A stretch of DNA of 64,000 nucleotides from JAYPUA01 sp038133845. GTDB taxonomy: Bacteria; SAR324; NAC60-12. The stretch covers positions 1 through 64,000 of the forward strand of contig JAYPUA010000012.1 in NCBI GenBank assembly GCA_038133845.1, written 5' to 3'. Numbering within the stretch: position 1 is the first letter of the stretch; every line of letters begins with the position of its first letter. Shown here piece after piece: positions 16,607-25,717 of this stretch. The notes beneath the pieces were generated by a model. The model made no database searches. It was not told the DNA's origin and saw only the letters and a list, made by a program, of their open reading frames with translations. A program made the position numbers and the translations under genes.

Positions 16607-17834
16607 TTGAGAGGCCGAGTGTTCCGAACAACGCCGCTTTTGTCTCTCCTCCGGGGGCCTCATCTTTCAGCGCTTTCTCCTCCTCAACCTCCTCGTCAGC
16701 CTCTTCAACGGACCGGTCAACTCGCTCTTGCCGGTGTATGTGGAGTCCGAGCTGGCCCGGTTGCCCCTCTTCTCCGCAAGCCTGAACTCGGTCTTCCTGA
16801 TCCTTGGCGGGCTCTCGGCGGTTCCGGCCGGGAAGCTCTGCGGGAGCCTCGGGATCCAGCGTGTCTACTGGCTGGGAAGCGCCGGAACCTGCATGGGGGC
16901 CTTGATCTTCCTCAGCGAGGATGCGCTCTTCCTGGTCGGGCTGAGCATCGGCTTCGGACTGGCCACCGGGCTGCTGGTGACCGCAGGGCATGCGTACCTG
17001 ATGCAGTCGGCTCCGGAGGAGCGCCTCGGGTCCGGATCGGCGTACTACTTTCTGGGGATGACGCTGGGGACGTCGCTGGGCAACCTGCTCGCCGGACAAC
17101 TGGTGGAGCACGGAGGCTTTGCGCTGACCGGCTGGGCGCTGCTGTCAGGAACCGTGGTCGTGCTCCTGGGGATTGCCTTCTTCCTCCCGGAACCTCCGGG
17201 AGAGGTGGTCCCCAAAGATTCCGAGGCGCTGGCTTCGCGCGGGCCGATGCTCTGGCGATCGTCGGTGCAGCTGATCCTGGCGGTGCGCTTTCTGCCAACG
17301 TGCTACTGGGGTACCGCGACGCTGCTGGTGCCGCTGCTGGTGTACCGGGTCACCGAGTCCGTCTCCTGGTCTGCCGGGTACGCCTCCGCCAGTTTGGCGC
17401 TTGCTGCAGGGGCGCAGGTGCTTGCCGGGAAGTGGGCGGACCGGGTCGGTCCAAAGGTTCCCACCCTCACTGCCAGTGCGCTGGTTGCCGTGAGTGCTTT
17501 GGGCACCGGACTGTTTGCCGAGTCGCTCCTCGGCCTGTTTGTGTTTGGCATCAGCGGTGCGGTCTCCGCGTGGTCCGTGTCCACCATGCTTCCCCGGCTG
17601 ATGAGCTTGGCAGCAGGTCCGGGCGAGAAGCCGCACCTGGTCGGCTGGTCCCACCTGGCCTGGAGCCTGGCGATGGTCTGCGGAAACCTCTGGGGCGGCT
17701 TCGCGGTGGAGCTCCACTCCGGGCTGCCCTTTGCGGTGGTCTTTGTCGGGTGCGTGGTCACGGTCTATCTGTTCTCTCGCCTCTTTCAACTGCTGGAGGC
17801 GGCCCCGGAACCTGAGACCGCCCCCGCCGCCTGA
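16607..17834 (+). CDS. MFS transporter with apparent frameshift near N-terminus
   Basis: From about 16658 to 17834 one frame encodes an MFS-type permease of some 390 residues with 11-12 hydrophobic segments and an inter-half loop near PEPPGEVVPKDSE. In that frame the first membrane segment (FLLLNLLVSLFNGPVNS) has no ATG, GTG or TTG before it back to a TGA at 16608. Another frame starting at TTG 16607 or GTG 16619 (GGAGG at 16590-16594) reads MRGRVFRTTPLLSLL and would join perfectly as LLRGLIFQRF if the G-run at 16653-16657 were one base shorter. This is either an assembly error or a genuine frameshift. An in-frame TTG at 16728 would remove the first helix. The substrate is unknown. Confidence 0.75.
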
Positions 17835-18001
17835 GGCGCTACAGGTCCCCGGTCCCGGCTTCGCATGAGAGTGGCTTTTCTTTTGTCATGCTTCCTTTAT
17901 GATTTCCGTACGTTCAGAAACTGCCTGACCGGCCGCAGGCAGGTGCCGTGACCGAACCCGAGGCCTCTGTCCAGGGCCTTCACCTTCACAAAGGAGCAGC
18001 A

Positions 18002-19162
18002 ATGCAGCAGAAAAACTCCGAAATTCGTGTTGTCAAGTACCGCAAGAAAAACGGGGACAACTATGATGAGTATCATGGGGGATACGACGGGACACGGAAG
18101 GTCGGCCATGGCAAGGGCAAGGAGCGCACGGTCACTGACGAGGGCGTGGTCGAGGAGTATGAGGGCGACTACCTGGACGGCATGCCCCACGGCAAGGGAC
18201 ACTTCCGGAGGCAGGTCTCAGAGGGCGAGTTCGAGGACTACACGGGAGAGTTCCGGAACGGGCTCTATGAGGAGCGCGGAACGCTGATCCGCCGCTTTGA
18301 GGACGGAGGCTTCGAGGAGTACGAGGGCAACTTTGAGAAGGGCGTCAAGGCCGGGTTTGGGCACGGGAAGCAGAAGCATGTCTCCGGCCCGAAGGAGTTC
18401 TACGAGTACGAGGGTGACTATCTGAACGGGGTGTTTGATGGACGAGGGGTCTATCGCAAGGCGGGAGAGGTCCGGGAGGAGTATCAGGGCAAGTTCGTCA
18501 ACGGCAAGTACCACGGCCAGGGGCACCTGAAGACCGGAGGCCCGGAGGAGGACCTGGAGGACTATGAGGGCGAGTTCGAGCTTGGGGCTCCGGTGGGACA
18601 CGGTCAGGGACGCAGGGTGCGGACCAGCGAAGAGGCCCGGGAGGAGTATGAGGGTGGATTCTACAACGGCCTCTACCATGGTCAGGGACACCTGAAGCGT
18701 AGCGAACGCAGTGGGCTTCTGGAGGAGTATCAGGGCATGTTCCTCTCCGGAAAGTATCATGGAAAGGGCAGCTTGCAGAAGCAGGGGAACGGAGGAGAAA
18801 CGTACCGGGGCGAATTCAGCCATGGAGTCTACGAAGGCAAGGGCATGCTCAAGAAGACGTTTGCGAACGGAGGGCTGGAGGAGTATGACGGAGAGTTCCT
18901 GCAGGGCCGCAAGCACGGGTTTGGACGGGGACGCGAGAAGTACATTGATGCCGATCAGAACGTGATGGAGTACGAAGGGGACTATGCCAACGGCAAGTAC
19001 CATGGCAAGGGGCGCCGCACTCTGACAGGAGAGAAAACCCAGGAGTATGTGGGGGACTTCCGGCACGGCAAGTACCACGGCATCGGGATCCTGCGCATCA
19101 CGGATGACGAAGGTGGCTTTGAGGAGTACGAGGGCGACTTTGTGGAAGGAGAACTCTCCTGA
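18002..19162 (+). CDS. MORN-repeat protein, about a dozen repeats
   Basis: 386 residues. ATG 18002 is chosen because AAGGAG lies 5 bases upstream. Nearly the whole chain consists of MORN-like units of about 30 residues with the pattern EEYEGxFxNGxYHGxGxLK, about twelve copies separated by charged linkers rich in Glu, Lys and Gly. There is no signal peptide or membrane segment. MORN repeats form an elongated beta-sheet and mediate membrane-lipid or protein binding in eukaryotes; bacterial roles are poorly defined. It is transcribed alone, with UgpE 54 bases downstream in the same direction. Confidence 0.88.
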   Translation: MQQKNSEIRVVKYRKKNGDNYDEYHGGYDGTRKVGHGKGKERTVTDEGVVEEYEGDYLDGMPHGKGHFRRQVSEGEFEDYTGEFRNGLYEERGTLIRRFEDGGFEEYEGNFEKGVKAGFGHGKQKHVSGPKEFYEYEGDYLNGVFDGRGVYRKAGEVREEYQGKFVNGKYHGQGHLKTGGPEEDLEDYEGEFELGAPVGHGQGRRVRTSEEAREEYEGGFYNGLYHGQGHLKRSERSGLLEEYQGMFLSGKYHGKGSLQKQGNGGETYRGEFSHGVYEGKGMLKKTFANGGLEEYDGEFLQGRKHGFGRGREKYIDADQNVMEYEGDYANGKYHGKGRRTLTGEKTQEYVGDFRHGKYHGIGILRITDDEGGFEEYEGDFVEGELS

Positions 19163-19216
19163 ACCCTGTCAACTGGCTCCTCTGGCACCTGCCGTCCGCC
19201 TTGTGGTGATTCATCC

Positions 19217-20068
19217 ATGCCTGCTTTTGCTTCGCCTGGCCCGGTCCTTCGCTTCTGGCAAAAACATCAGCTGGCCCGGCACCTGATCCTGCTCACGGGA
19301 GTGCTGGTCATGGCCCTCCCGATCTGGATGCTTTTTGCCACCTCCACCCACGCCCCAAGCACGCTGGTCCGAGACGGCCTGCAATGGCTTCCGGGAGATC
19401 AACTGCTGGAAAACTACTCCCGGACCCTGCTACAGGAACGCGGCTTCCGTATGCAGGTGACGGTGCCCAACATGCTGCTCAACAGCCTGATCCTTGGGGT
19501 CGGGTTTGCGGTAGGGAAGCTGCTCTTCTCGATGGCTGCCGCCTATGCCATCGTCTACTTCCGCTTTCCCGGAGCGACCTTGTGCTTCTGGGTGATCTTC
19601 ACGACCTTGCTGTTTCCGCTGGAGGCCCGGATCATCCCGTCCTACCAGGTGGTGTCCAACCTGGGGCTGCTGGACTCCTACGTGGGCTTGATCCTGCCGC
19701 TGATCGCCTCTGCTGCCGGAACGTTCTTCTTCCGCCAGTTCTATCGCTCGCTTCCGGAGGAGCTCCTTGAGGCTGCGCAACTCGATGGTGCTGGGCCGTG
19801 GAAGTTCTTCAAGGACATCCTCGTGCCGCTCTCTCGGACCATGATGGCGGCTCTGGTGATCATCATGTTTGTTGTCGGCTGGAATCAGTACCTCTGGCCT
19901 CTGATGATGACCACCAGCGAAGGCTTCACCACCTTGATGCTGGCCATCCGCAACGCCCGCGGACATCAGGCGTTTGTGCTGGCCATGTTTGCTCTCCTGC
20001 CGCCGCTTCTTGTCGTGATCCTCTTTCAGCGGTGGTTCATCAAGGGGCTGGTCGAGGTCTACAAGTGA
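19217..20068 (+). CDS. ugpE: sn-Glycerol-3-phosphate ABC transporter permease
   Basis: 283 residues with six hydrophobic segments. The sequence tracks UgpE closely: LPGDQLLENYSRTL, SMAAAYAIVYFRFP, LLFPLEARIIPSYQVV, LGLLDSYVGLILPLIASA, the cytoplasmic EAA loop EELLEAAQLDGAGPWKFFKDILVP and NQYLWPL. UgpE pairs with UgpA in the inner membrane and uses UgpB (binding protein) and UgpC (ATPase) to import glycerol-3-phosphate. The upstream gene is a MORN protein, not ugpA, and an assembly gap starts 12 bases after the stop, so partner genes may lie in the gap or elsewhere. A related sugar-phosphate substrate cannot be excluded. Confidence 0.85.
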   Translation: MPAFASPGPVLRFWQKHQLARHLILLTGVLVMALPIWMLFATSTHAPSTLVRDGLQWLPGDQLLENYSRTLLQERGFRMQVTVPNMLLNSLILGVGFAVGKLLFSMAAAYAIVYFRFPGATLCFWVIFTTLLFPLEARIIPSYQVVSNLGLLDSYVGLILPLIASAAGTFFFRQFYRSLPEELLEAAQLDGAGPWKFFKDILVPLSRTMMAALVIIMFVVGWNQYLWPLMMTTSEGFTTLMLAIRNARGHQAFVLAMFALLPPLLVVILFQRWFIKGLVEVYK

Positions 20069-20079
20069 CCTCACGGCAG

Positions 20080-20179
20080 NNNNNNNNNNNNNNNNNNNNN
20101 NNNNNNNNNNNNNNNNNNNNNNNNNNNNNNNNNNNNNNNNNNNNNNNNNNNNNNNNNNNNNNNNNNNNNNNNNNNNNNN
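20080..20179. other. Assembly gap (100 N)
   Basis: Exactly 100 N bases, the conventional length for a scaffold gap of unknown size. Gene order across it is a scaffold inference and genes may be missing, for example ugpC. Confidence 0.98.
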
Positions 20180-20238
20180 CTGTCAGGGTTTTGCTCACCG
20201 GAACGCGCCCTCTTTGAACCTCATCGTCACCTCTCGCC

Positions 20239-21501
20239 ATGACCTTCATCCCACGCCTTCTGGGGCTCGTCTGCCTGCTTTCGATCGGGTTGCCCTGGGG
20301 TTCGCCACAGGCCTATGAACTGGAGCGCCGCCGAGAACAGTTCGGCCGAACACCCGGATACCTGATCGTCCCGGCTCCCTATCGCTATCCGGGAATCGGG
20401 CAGGGCATCGTCTTCATCGGCTATGCCGGAAACGTTCTGGAGAGCACGGTGGACTCCTATCTGCTGCTGCTTACCGGAGACTCCTCCGGGGCGATCCTCA
20501 ATGTAGACGAGGCCTTTCTCTACCCGGAGCACCTCTACCTGCGCTACTTCCATATCGACATCCGCAAGTTCGGCATCAACTTCTACGAGAAGCGGGGGAT
20601 CGCCACCGAGAAGGAGGACTTCCGGGTTGCTGTGGGAGACAAGTTCCTCAGCAAGGAACCTTCGCTGACGCTGACCTTCTGGGATCGGCGCCTGGACCTG
20701 AGCTATGGCTGGGTGAGTCAGGAGGGACGCATCACCGAGCTGCGCAGCCCGGAAGGCGAGCTGCTCTCTTCGGCGACCCAAGAGATCCAGACCGAATCCT
20801 TCAAGACCGGGCTTCAGGTGGACCTGACGGACGACCGCGCCGACCCGCGCTCCGGAATGCGGCTGAAGCTGCTGAACAACCGCTTCGTGGCCAAGGAAAC
20901 GACCAGCCCGGACTATACCGTCCAGACGGTGAATTTTTCCACCTACGTCCCGATGCTTGAAGACAGCACCTGGGCGTTCAACTACTTCCAGTCCTCGGCA
21001 TTTGTCAGCCGAACCGGACTGACGGATCTGAACCTGCTCAAGATCAGCCGCGGCTTCAACTCCTGTGTCAACTACGGCCCCGGACAGGCGGCCTGTGAGG
21101 CCTCGGTCACCAGCGATGCGGTGAACCAGCAACTGCAGAACAAGAATGGAACCGCAGAACATCTGGGAGGACCGAACCGTTTGCGGTCCTATCCGGACAT
21201 GCGCTACCAGGGCGCACACTCGGTGATGTACGGGACGGAGTTTCGCTGGAACCTGCAGACGGGAGACGAGTTGCTGGACTGGCTGTTCCTCAGCGATGTT
21301 CAAGAGGCGCTGCAGGTGGCCTTCTTCTTCGAGCAAGGCTCGGTAGCGGAGTCGCGTGCCGACCTGGGGGCGCTCTGGCGCAGCTCCTACGGCTTGGGAG
21401 GACGCTTGGTGACCGGCTCCGGAGCGGTGTATCGCCTGGACCTCGCATCAGGCAACGAAGGCTCCGAGCTGACGGTGCTCTTTCAGTATCCGTGGGAGTA
21501 G
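20239..21501 (+). CDS. Omp85/BamA-type outer-membrane barrel protein
   Basis: 420 residues. A signal peptide ends around GSPQA. The remainder is a beta-barrel of the surface-antigen (D15/BamA C-terminal) type: alternating aromatic strands, the LTDDRADPRSGMRLKL strand-turn typical of Omp85 barrels, GPNRLRSYPDMRYQG (compare the VRGF-type region) and a C-terminal strand ending in an aromatic residue plus two (FQYPWE). No POTRA domains are visible. It is probably an outer-membrane protein of the patatin-associated or TamA-like barrel class; the substrate is unknown. It begins 60 bases after the gap. Confidence 0.75.
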   Translation: MTFIPRLLGLVCLLSIGLPWGSPQAYELERRREQFGRTPGYLIVPAPYRYPGIGQGIVFIGYAGNVLESTVDSYLLLLTGDSSGAILNVDEAFLYPEHLYLRYFHIDIRKFGINFYEKRGIATEKEDFRVAVGDKFLSKEPSLTLTFWDRRLDLSYGWVSQEGRITELRSPEGELLSSATQEIQTESFKTGLQVDLTDDRADPRSGMRLKLLNNRFVAKETTSPDYTVQTVNFSTYVPMLEDSTWAFNYFQSSAFVSRTGLTDLNLLKISRGFNSCVNYGPGQAACEASVTSDAVNQQLQNKNGTAEHLGGPNRLRSYPDMRYQGAHSVMYGTEFRWNLQTGDELLDWLFLSDVQEALQVAFFFEQGSVAESRADLGALWRSSYGLGGRLVTGSGAVYRLDLASGNEGSELTVLFQYPWE

Positions 21502-21648
21502 GCTTCGGAGAAGGGACCCCCCAGGCTTCGAGATCCCGGAGTTTGGACGGGCCGCCTCGAGAGCTGTGAGATTGCGGTTTGAGCCGGGCTGCAGTAACCT
21601 GAGAACCTTACCGCCTCTGAAATCACGCCTGTCATCTCCGAGGATTTC

Positions 21649-22398
21649 TTGAACTTCCCTGCCTTGGCTGAAACCGAAACCCCTCAACCGGATTGTCCGG
21701 AGGATGTGGTCTGGAACTTCGCGTTCGGTTCCAACCTGCATCCGGAGAAGCGAGAAGGCCGCGCCAACTTGTGCATTGACGAGGTGGTCCCCGGCTGCCT
21801 CCCGGGGTGGCGTCTGGCCTTCAACCTCAAGAGCATTCGCTGGCTGGAGCCCTCGATGGCCGGAATCGAACCGGATCCGGACGCGGTAGTTCACGGGGTG
21901 TTGCTACGCTTCAGCCCGGAGGAATTTCGCAAGCTAGTGCAGAGCGAGGGCGATGGACACTCCTACGAACTGGTCCAGGTGGAGGTGCAGGCCTACGACG
22001 GCCGCTCCATCCAGGCCCGGGCGTTTCGAGCGCTGCCACATCGCAAGTATCCGGAAGATGTCCCTCCGTCCTTGCGCTACCTGACGCTCATCCGCGAAGG
22101 GGCCCGGCGTAGTCAATTGAGTGCGGAATACGTCGAGTGGCTCGATGGCCTGCCTCACACTGAAAAATCCTTCTTCCTCTGCTGGGTCTCCCGGACCCTG
22201 ATGGCGACCGTGATGTGGATCGGACGCCTTGGGTATCCGCAGTTTGGTGCCTACCTCTTCCGGACATTGCGCTGGATCGACCATCGGCCTCGGTGGGTTC
22301 GTGTCCCGCTCAACTTCGCCTGCCTGACCCCGGTGCTCTCGCTGGGGGTCGTGCACGGTTTGCTGTTGATGCTCCGGCGTCGCAAGGGCCCGTGCTAA
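21649..22398 (+). CDS. Gamma-glutamylcyclotransferase-like protein with hydrophobic tail
   Basis: 249 residues from a TTG start (GAGG five bases upstream). WNFAFGSNLHPEKRE matches the YGSNL substrate-binding signature of the GGCT/AIG2 fold, and later segments (PGWRLAFN, GVLLRFSPEEFRKLVQSEG, YELVQVEV) fit the same barrel. The C-terminal 80 residues contain hydrophobic stretches (FFLCWVSRTLMATVMWIG, FACLTPVLSLGVVHGLLLML) suggesting membrane association, unusual for GGCT proteins. The substrate is unknown. Confidence 0.68.
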   Translation: MNFPALAETETPQPDCPEDVVWNFAFGSNLHPEKREGRANLCIDEVVPGCLPGWRLAFNLKSIRWLEPSMAGIEPDPDAVVHGVLLRFSPEEFRKLVQSEGDGHSYELVQVEVQAYDGRSIQARAFRALPHRKYPEDVPPSLRYLTLIREGARRSQLSAEYVEWLDGLPHTEKSFFLCWVSRTLMATVMWIGRLGYPQFGAYLFRTLRWIDHRPRWVRVPLNFACLTPVLSLGVVHGLLLMLRRRKGPC

Positions 22399-22455
22399 AA
22401 GCCTCCGGACGCTGAACCCTCGCTGCTCTCCTCTCCCTCTCCACGACCTCTCGAC

Positions 22456-23274
22456 ATGCCCTCCACCCTCTACGCCAAGAAGAAATGGGGACAGCACTTT
22501 CTGGTGCGCGAGAGCGTCGTGGAGCGCATCGCCCAGACGTCCGGAGTGCAGGCTGGGGACGTGGTCTGGGAGATTGGTCCCGGCGAAGGGGCCCTCACCG
22601 AAAAGCTGCTCAAGGCAGGCTGCACCGTGATTGCCACGGAGGTTGATCCCCGAGCCTGCGAATGGCTCACGCGGCGCTTCGCGGGTGTGCCGGAATTCAT
22701 CTTGCACGCCGGGGACGTGATGGAGTGGTCGGAGGAGCAAGTCAGTGAGCGCATCCCTCAGGACAGCCTGCTGGTGGCCAACCTGCCCTACAACATCGCG
22801 ACGCCTTTGATGGTCCGGCTCTTTGCCAACCGACAGCGCTGGACCTCGCTCACGCTGATGGTGCAGCAAGAGGTGGCCGAGCGGTTTTGTGCGACCTCCA
22901 AGGATGGGAAGGCCTACGGCCCGCTCTCGCTGCTTGGAGGGTTGGGGTTCGAGGCCCGGATCGCATTTTCGGTTCTACCGGAGGCTTTTCGTCCTCCCCC
23001 CAAGGTCCGCTCTGCCGTGCTGCACCTGATCCCTCGAAACTCCGGGATGTCCCCGGCCCAGGAACAGGATTTTCTTGGCTGGAGCCGCAGGCTGTTTCAG
23101 GCCCGGCGCAAGACCCTGTGGAACAACGTCCAGTCAGCCTTTCCCCAGTGGACCCGCGATGAGCGCCTGCGGGAACGTCTGGGACAGCTTCGGCCGGAGA
23201 ATCTCGACCTGCCTCAGTGGCTTGAACTTTTTCAGGAGTTCCAGTGTTTTCAGGAATCAAACTGCTCCCCGTGA
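22456..23274 (+). CDS. rsmA: 16S rRNA (adenine-1518/1519-N6)-dimethyltransferase
   Basis: 272 residues, the RsmA/KsgA length. It dimethylates two adjacent adenines in helix 45 of 16S rRNA during small-subunit maturation. Motifs are KKWGQHFLV, SAM-binding VWEIGPGEGALTEKLL, ATEVDPRAC, the catalytic NLPYNIATPL, MVQQEVAERF, YGPLSLL and FRPPPKVRSAVLHL. The 3' end overlaps the next start by 31 bases. Confidence 0.96.
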   Translation: MPSTLYAKKKWGQHFLVRESVVERIAQTSGVQAGDVVWEIGPGEGALTEKLLKAGCTVIATEVDPRACEWLTRRFAGVPEFILHAGDVMEWSEEQVSERIPQDSLLVANLPYNIATPLMVRLFANRQRWTSLTLMVQQEVAERFCATSKDGKAYGPLSLLGGLGFEARIAFSVLPEAFRPPPKVRSAVLHLIPRNSGMSPAQEQDFLGWSRRLFQARRKTLWNNVQSAFPQWTRDERLRERLGQLRPENLDLPQWLELFQEFQCFQESNCSP

Positions 23275-24659
23275 GCCTGCTCTTCTGTGGAATGGCCTTC
23301 GCTCAGACGCCTTTCCCTCTGGACCTGAGCGGGAACACCCCGCCTTTTCTCAAACCGAATGAAATTCGGGAGGATCTGCAGAACCTGCAGGGGGTGCTGG
23401 AGCGCAACTACGTCCGGACCCCGATCCTTGCGCAAAAGGGTGTCAACTGGGCCCAGGTGCTGGGGAGCCTGGAGCGCCGGCTCGGTGCCAACCCGAACCC
23501 GATCCTGACCCACCACTTCCAGGAACAGTTGGCGCAGGCGCTGACCGTGACCCAGGATTCCCAGATCCAGACGGACCTGATGGTGCAGAAGCGACACTAT
23601 CATTTTCAGGTTGAGCCCCTGGTCCCGTTCACCTCGCGGCTGCCGCTGGTTCTTGAGGAGGGACGCCACCGGGTACTGCCGAACAACCCCGCACCTCAGG
23701 CGGCGAACAAGTGGCTGATCGGTTGTGAAGGCAGCCGCCACGAGCTGTTCCCCACACCTCCGGAACGTGCCAACGAGGAGCGCTTTGTGCTTGGGGTTCG
23801 TGCCCAGCAGAATCCGCCTGCGCTGAAGTGTGCCTTTGAAGATGAACTGGGACGCTCCCAGACCATCGAACTGCCCCTCTTGCTGCCTCCGGCTCCTCGG
23901 AACGGGAACGCCGTGCCGATCTTTGAGCACCGGGGGGGCAAGGTGAACTACGTCCGCTGGTATCGCGATGGGAGCCTGGAGGAGCGTGAGACCTTCCTCT
24001 TCCAACGCCTCGCCCGGGAGCTGCGTCCGAGCCGGACTCTGGTTCTTGATGTTCGGGGGAACCATTCCGGCTCCTTTGGCTTCATCGAACGCTGGCTGCG
24101 TGAGATGACCCAGGACGACTGGCAGAACGTGATCCTCCGGGAGTGGCAGTCTCGGGAGACCCTGGAGGGGTTGGTGCATCGACTGGAGTGGCTGGAGCGC
24201 AACACGGGCCAGAGCACGCGCCTCGTCCGCCAGGCGTGGCAGCAGAAGAAACAGCAGCTTCAGGCCTTGATCGATCGAAACACCGAGAATGAGATCCCGG
24301 CCAAGTGGGTCGAGACCAAGTTCCTCTTCTCCGGAAACAATGAGGCTCCAGCCTGGAACAAGCGCCTGATTGTGGTGGCCAACCGACATTGTGGTGACGG
24401 ATGTCAGTTCTTGGTGGCGCTGACCCGGCAGGTCAACGGAGCCGTGCTGCTCGGAGCCGAGACGGGACCGTTTCCCCAAGCCTCCATTTTGCCGATGTAT
24501 CAACTCCCCCGGTCGAAGGTGATGATCACCTTGAGCCACTTCCTGCATCTTGACCACCTGCAGACCCCCGTGGCCCCAACCGGATATGCCCCGGACTTCT
24601 GGCTTTTTGACGATCACCCGGAGCCGGAGATCCTGCGCTTTGCTGCGAGCCTCCCCTGA
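23244..24659 (+). CDS. Secreted S41-protease-like protein, catalytic serine apparently lost
   Basis: 471 residues from a GTG with AGGAG six bases upstream. A signal peptide (MFSGIKLLPVSLLFCGMAFA) is followed by a helical region and then a C-terminal tail-specific-protease (S41)-like domain: VNYVRWYRDGS, TLVLDVRGNHSGSF (compare LILDLRxNxGG) and LIVVANRHCGDGCQFLVALT (compare VLVDxxTASAAE). The residue aligned with the S41 nucleophile is Asp rather than Ser, so proteolysis is doubtful. The gene overlaps the rsmA 3' end and is followed after 2 bases by an alpha/beta hydrolase gene. Confidence 0.68.
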   Translation: MFSGIKLLPVSLLFCGMAFAQTPFPLDLSGNTPPFLKPNEIREDLQNLQGVLERNYVRTPILAQKGVNWAQVLGSLERRLGANPNPILTHHFQEQLAQALTVTQDSQIQTDLMVQKRHYHFQVEPLVPFTSRLPLVLEEGRHRVLPNNPAPQAANKWLIGCEGSRHELFPTPPERANEERFVLGVRAQQNPPALKCAFEDELGRSQTIELPLLLPPAPRNGNAVPIFEHRGGKVNYVRWYRDGSLEERETFLFQRLARELRPSRTLVLDVRGNHSGSFGFIERWLREMTQDDWQNVILREWQSRETLEGLVHRLEWLERNTGQSTRLVRQAWQQKKQQLQALIDRNTENEIPAKWVETKFLFSGNNEAPAWNKRLIVVANRHCGDGCQFLVALTRQVNGAVLLGAETGPFPQASILPMYQLPRSKVMITLSHFLHLDHLQTPVAPTGYAPDFWLFDDHPEPEILRFAASLP

Positions 24660-24661
24660 CC

Positions 24662-25717
24662 ATGCGCCGTGTCCGCAAGCGCTCCAGGCTTTGGTGGCTT
24701 GGGCTTCTGGTTCTGACCGCCGCGGTGCTCGGGGCCCTGGATCTGGTCCGGAAGTCCAGGGAGATGCAGCAGCCCTATACCTTGGAGGAGGTCCCGGAAT
24801 GGCAGGTGGTCGAGGTCGAGGGACAGCGGTGGACGCTGGCCTCGGTGGAAGAGCCCTGGCGTCGGACTGAGGCCTGGCTGGAGCATCCGGAGGCCCGGCT
24901 GCGTTGCGATACGGTGATCCTCCTCGGTGGGGCCCTGGAAGGTGCAGAGCTGCTGCGAGGCAGTGAGGATTACGCTCGCGCCGCCAACACCTTCATCCTG
25001 ACCCATCCCCTCCAGCAGTTCATCACGGAGCAGCGATGGACGTCGTGGAGCGCGTGGGACTGGTGGCAGCTCCCGGAGAACCTGCGCCGGGAGTTTTCAC
25101 AAAACCTGGGGGCCTTGCGGGCGCTGGTTCAGGCCTCCGGAGCCTCTGCAGGGCCGGAGCCTCGCTTCAGCGGGAAGGTGGTGGTTGGAGGTGGGAGCCT
25201 CGGCGCGCCCTTTGCTGCCATGGCTTCGGCGCTCTTTCCGGAACCGGTGGACGGGATCATGCTGGCTTACGCGTTTACCAATTACCCGGTGGTGATTCGC
25301 GCCGAACTCTACCGCCAAGGATTGATTCACTTCAAGGTGCCCTCGCCGCAAACCACGACGCTGCAGGAACTGCAGGCGCTGGGAGTCCGGATTCTGGCCC
25401 GAGTGCTTGGTGAGGTCTTTGGAAATATGTTGAAATACGGACAGATTGAGTTATATTTAGCGATTGACCCGAGCACTCCTGTGCTGTTCGTCAACGGGCG
25501 CAATGACAAGCTTGCGCCTCCAGAAGCGTATCGCCCTATGTGGGAAGCGGTCTCTGGCCCCAAGGAGGAGGTCTGGCTGGAGGGAGATCACATCGACCCT
25601 TCCGATGCGCAAAAGATGCGGACCTTGGTGGAAAAAATGCACCGCTGGACCGCTTCCCGACAGCTTCGTCAGTGCCAACCTGCACCTGAAACCGCCAACA
25701 CTGTTTCACGCCCATGA
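24662..25717 (+). CDS. Membrane-anchored alpha/beta-hydrolase-fold protein
   Basis: 351 residues. An N-terminal basic stretch (MRRVRKRSR) and one hydrophobic helix (LWWLGLLVLTAAVLGAL) suggest an inner-membrane anchor. A probable nucleophile elbow is VVGGGSLGAPFA, an acid candidate lies in PVLFVNGRNDKLAP, and the histidine is in EGDHIDP, in the order of a Ser-Asp-His triad. The substrate is unknown. The stop overlaps the start of the next gene (ATGA). It is part of the rsmA-linked run of three genes of unclear function. Confidence 0.65.
   Translation: MRRVRKRSRLWWLGLLVLTAAVLGALDLVRKSREMQQPYTLEEVPEWQVVEVEGQRWTLASVEEPWRRTEAWLEHPEARLRCDTVILLGGALEGAELLRGSEDYARAANTFILTHPLQQFITEQRWTSWSAWDWWQLPENLRREFSQNLGALRALVQASGASAGPEPRFSGKVVVGGGSLGAPFAAMASALFPEPVDGIMLAYAFTNYPVVIRAELYRQGLIHFKVPSPQTTTLQELQALGVRILARVLGEVFGNMLKYGQIELYLAIDPSTPVLFVNGRNDKLAPPEAYRPMWEAVSGPKEEVWLEGDHIDPSDAQKMRTLVEKMHRWTASRQLRQCQPAPETANTVSRP

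Noticed and set aside
16728..17834. Calling the MFS gene from TTG 16728
   Set aside because: It would remove the first membrane helix, which is clearly encoded just upstream in the same frame.
17883..17903. Promoter TTGTCA/TATGAT upstream of the MORN gene
   Set aside because: The spacer is only 9 bases, too short for a sigma-70 promoter.
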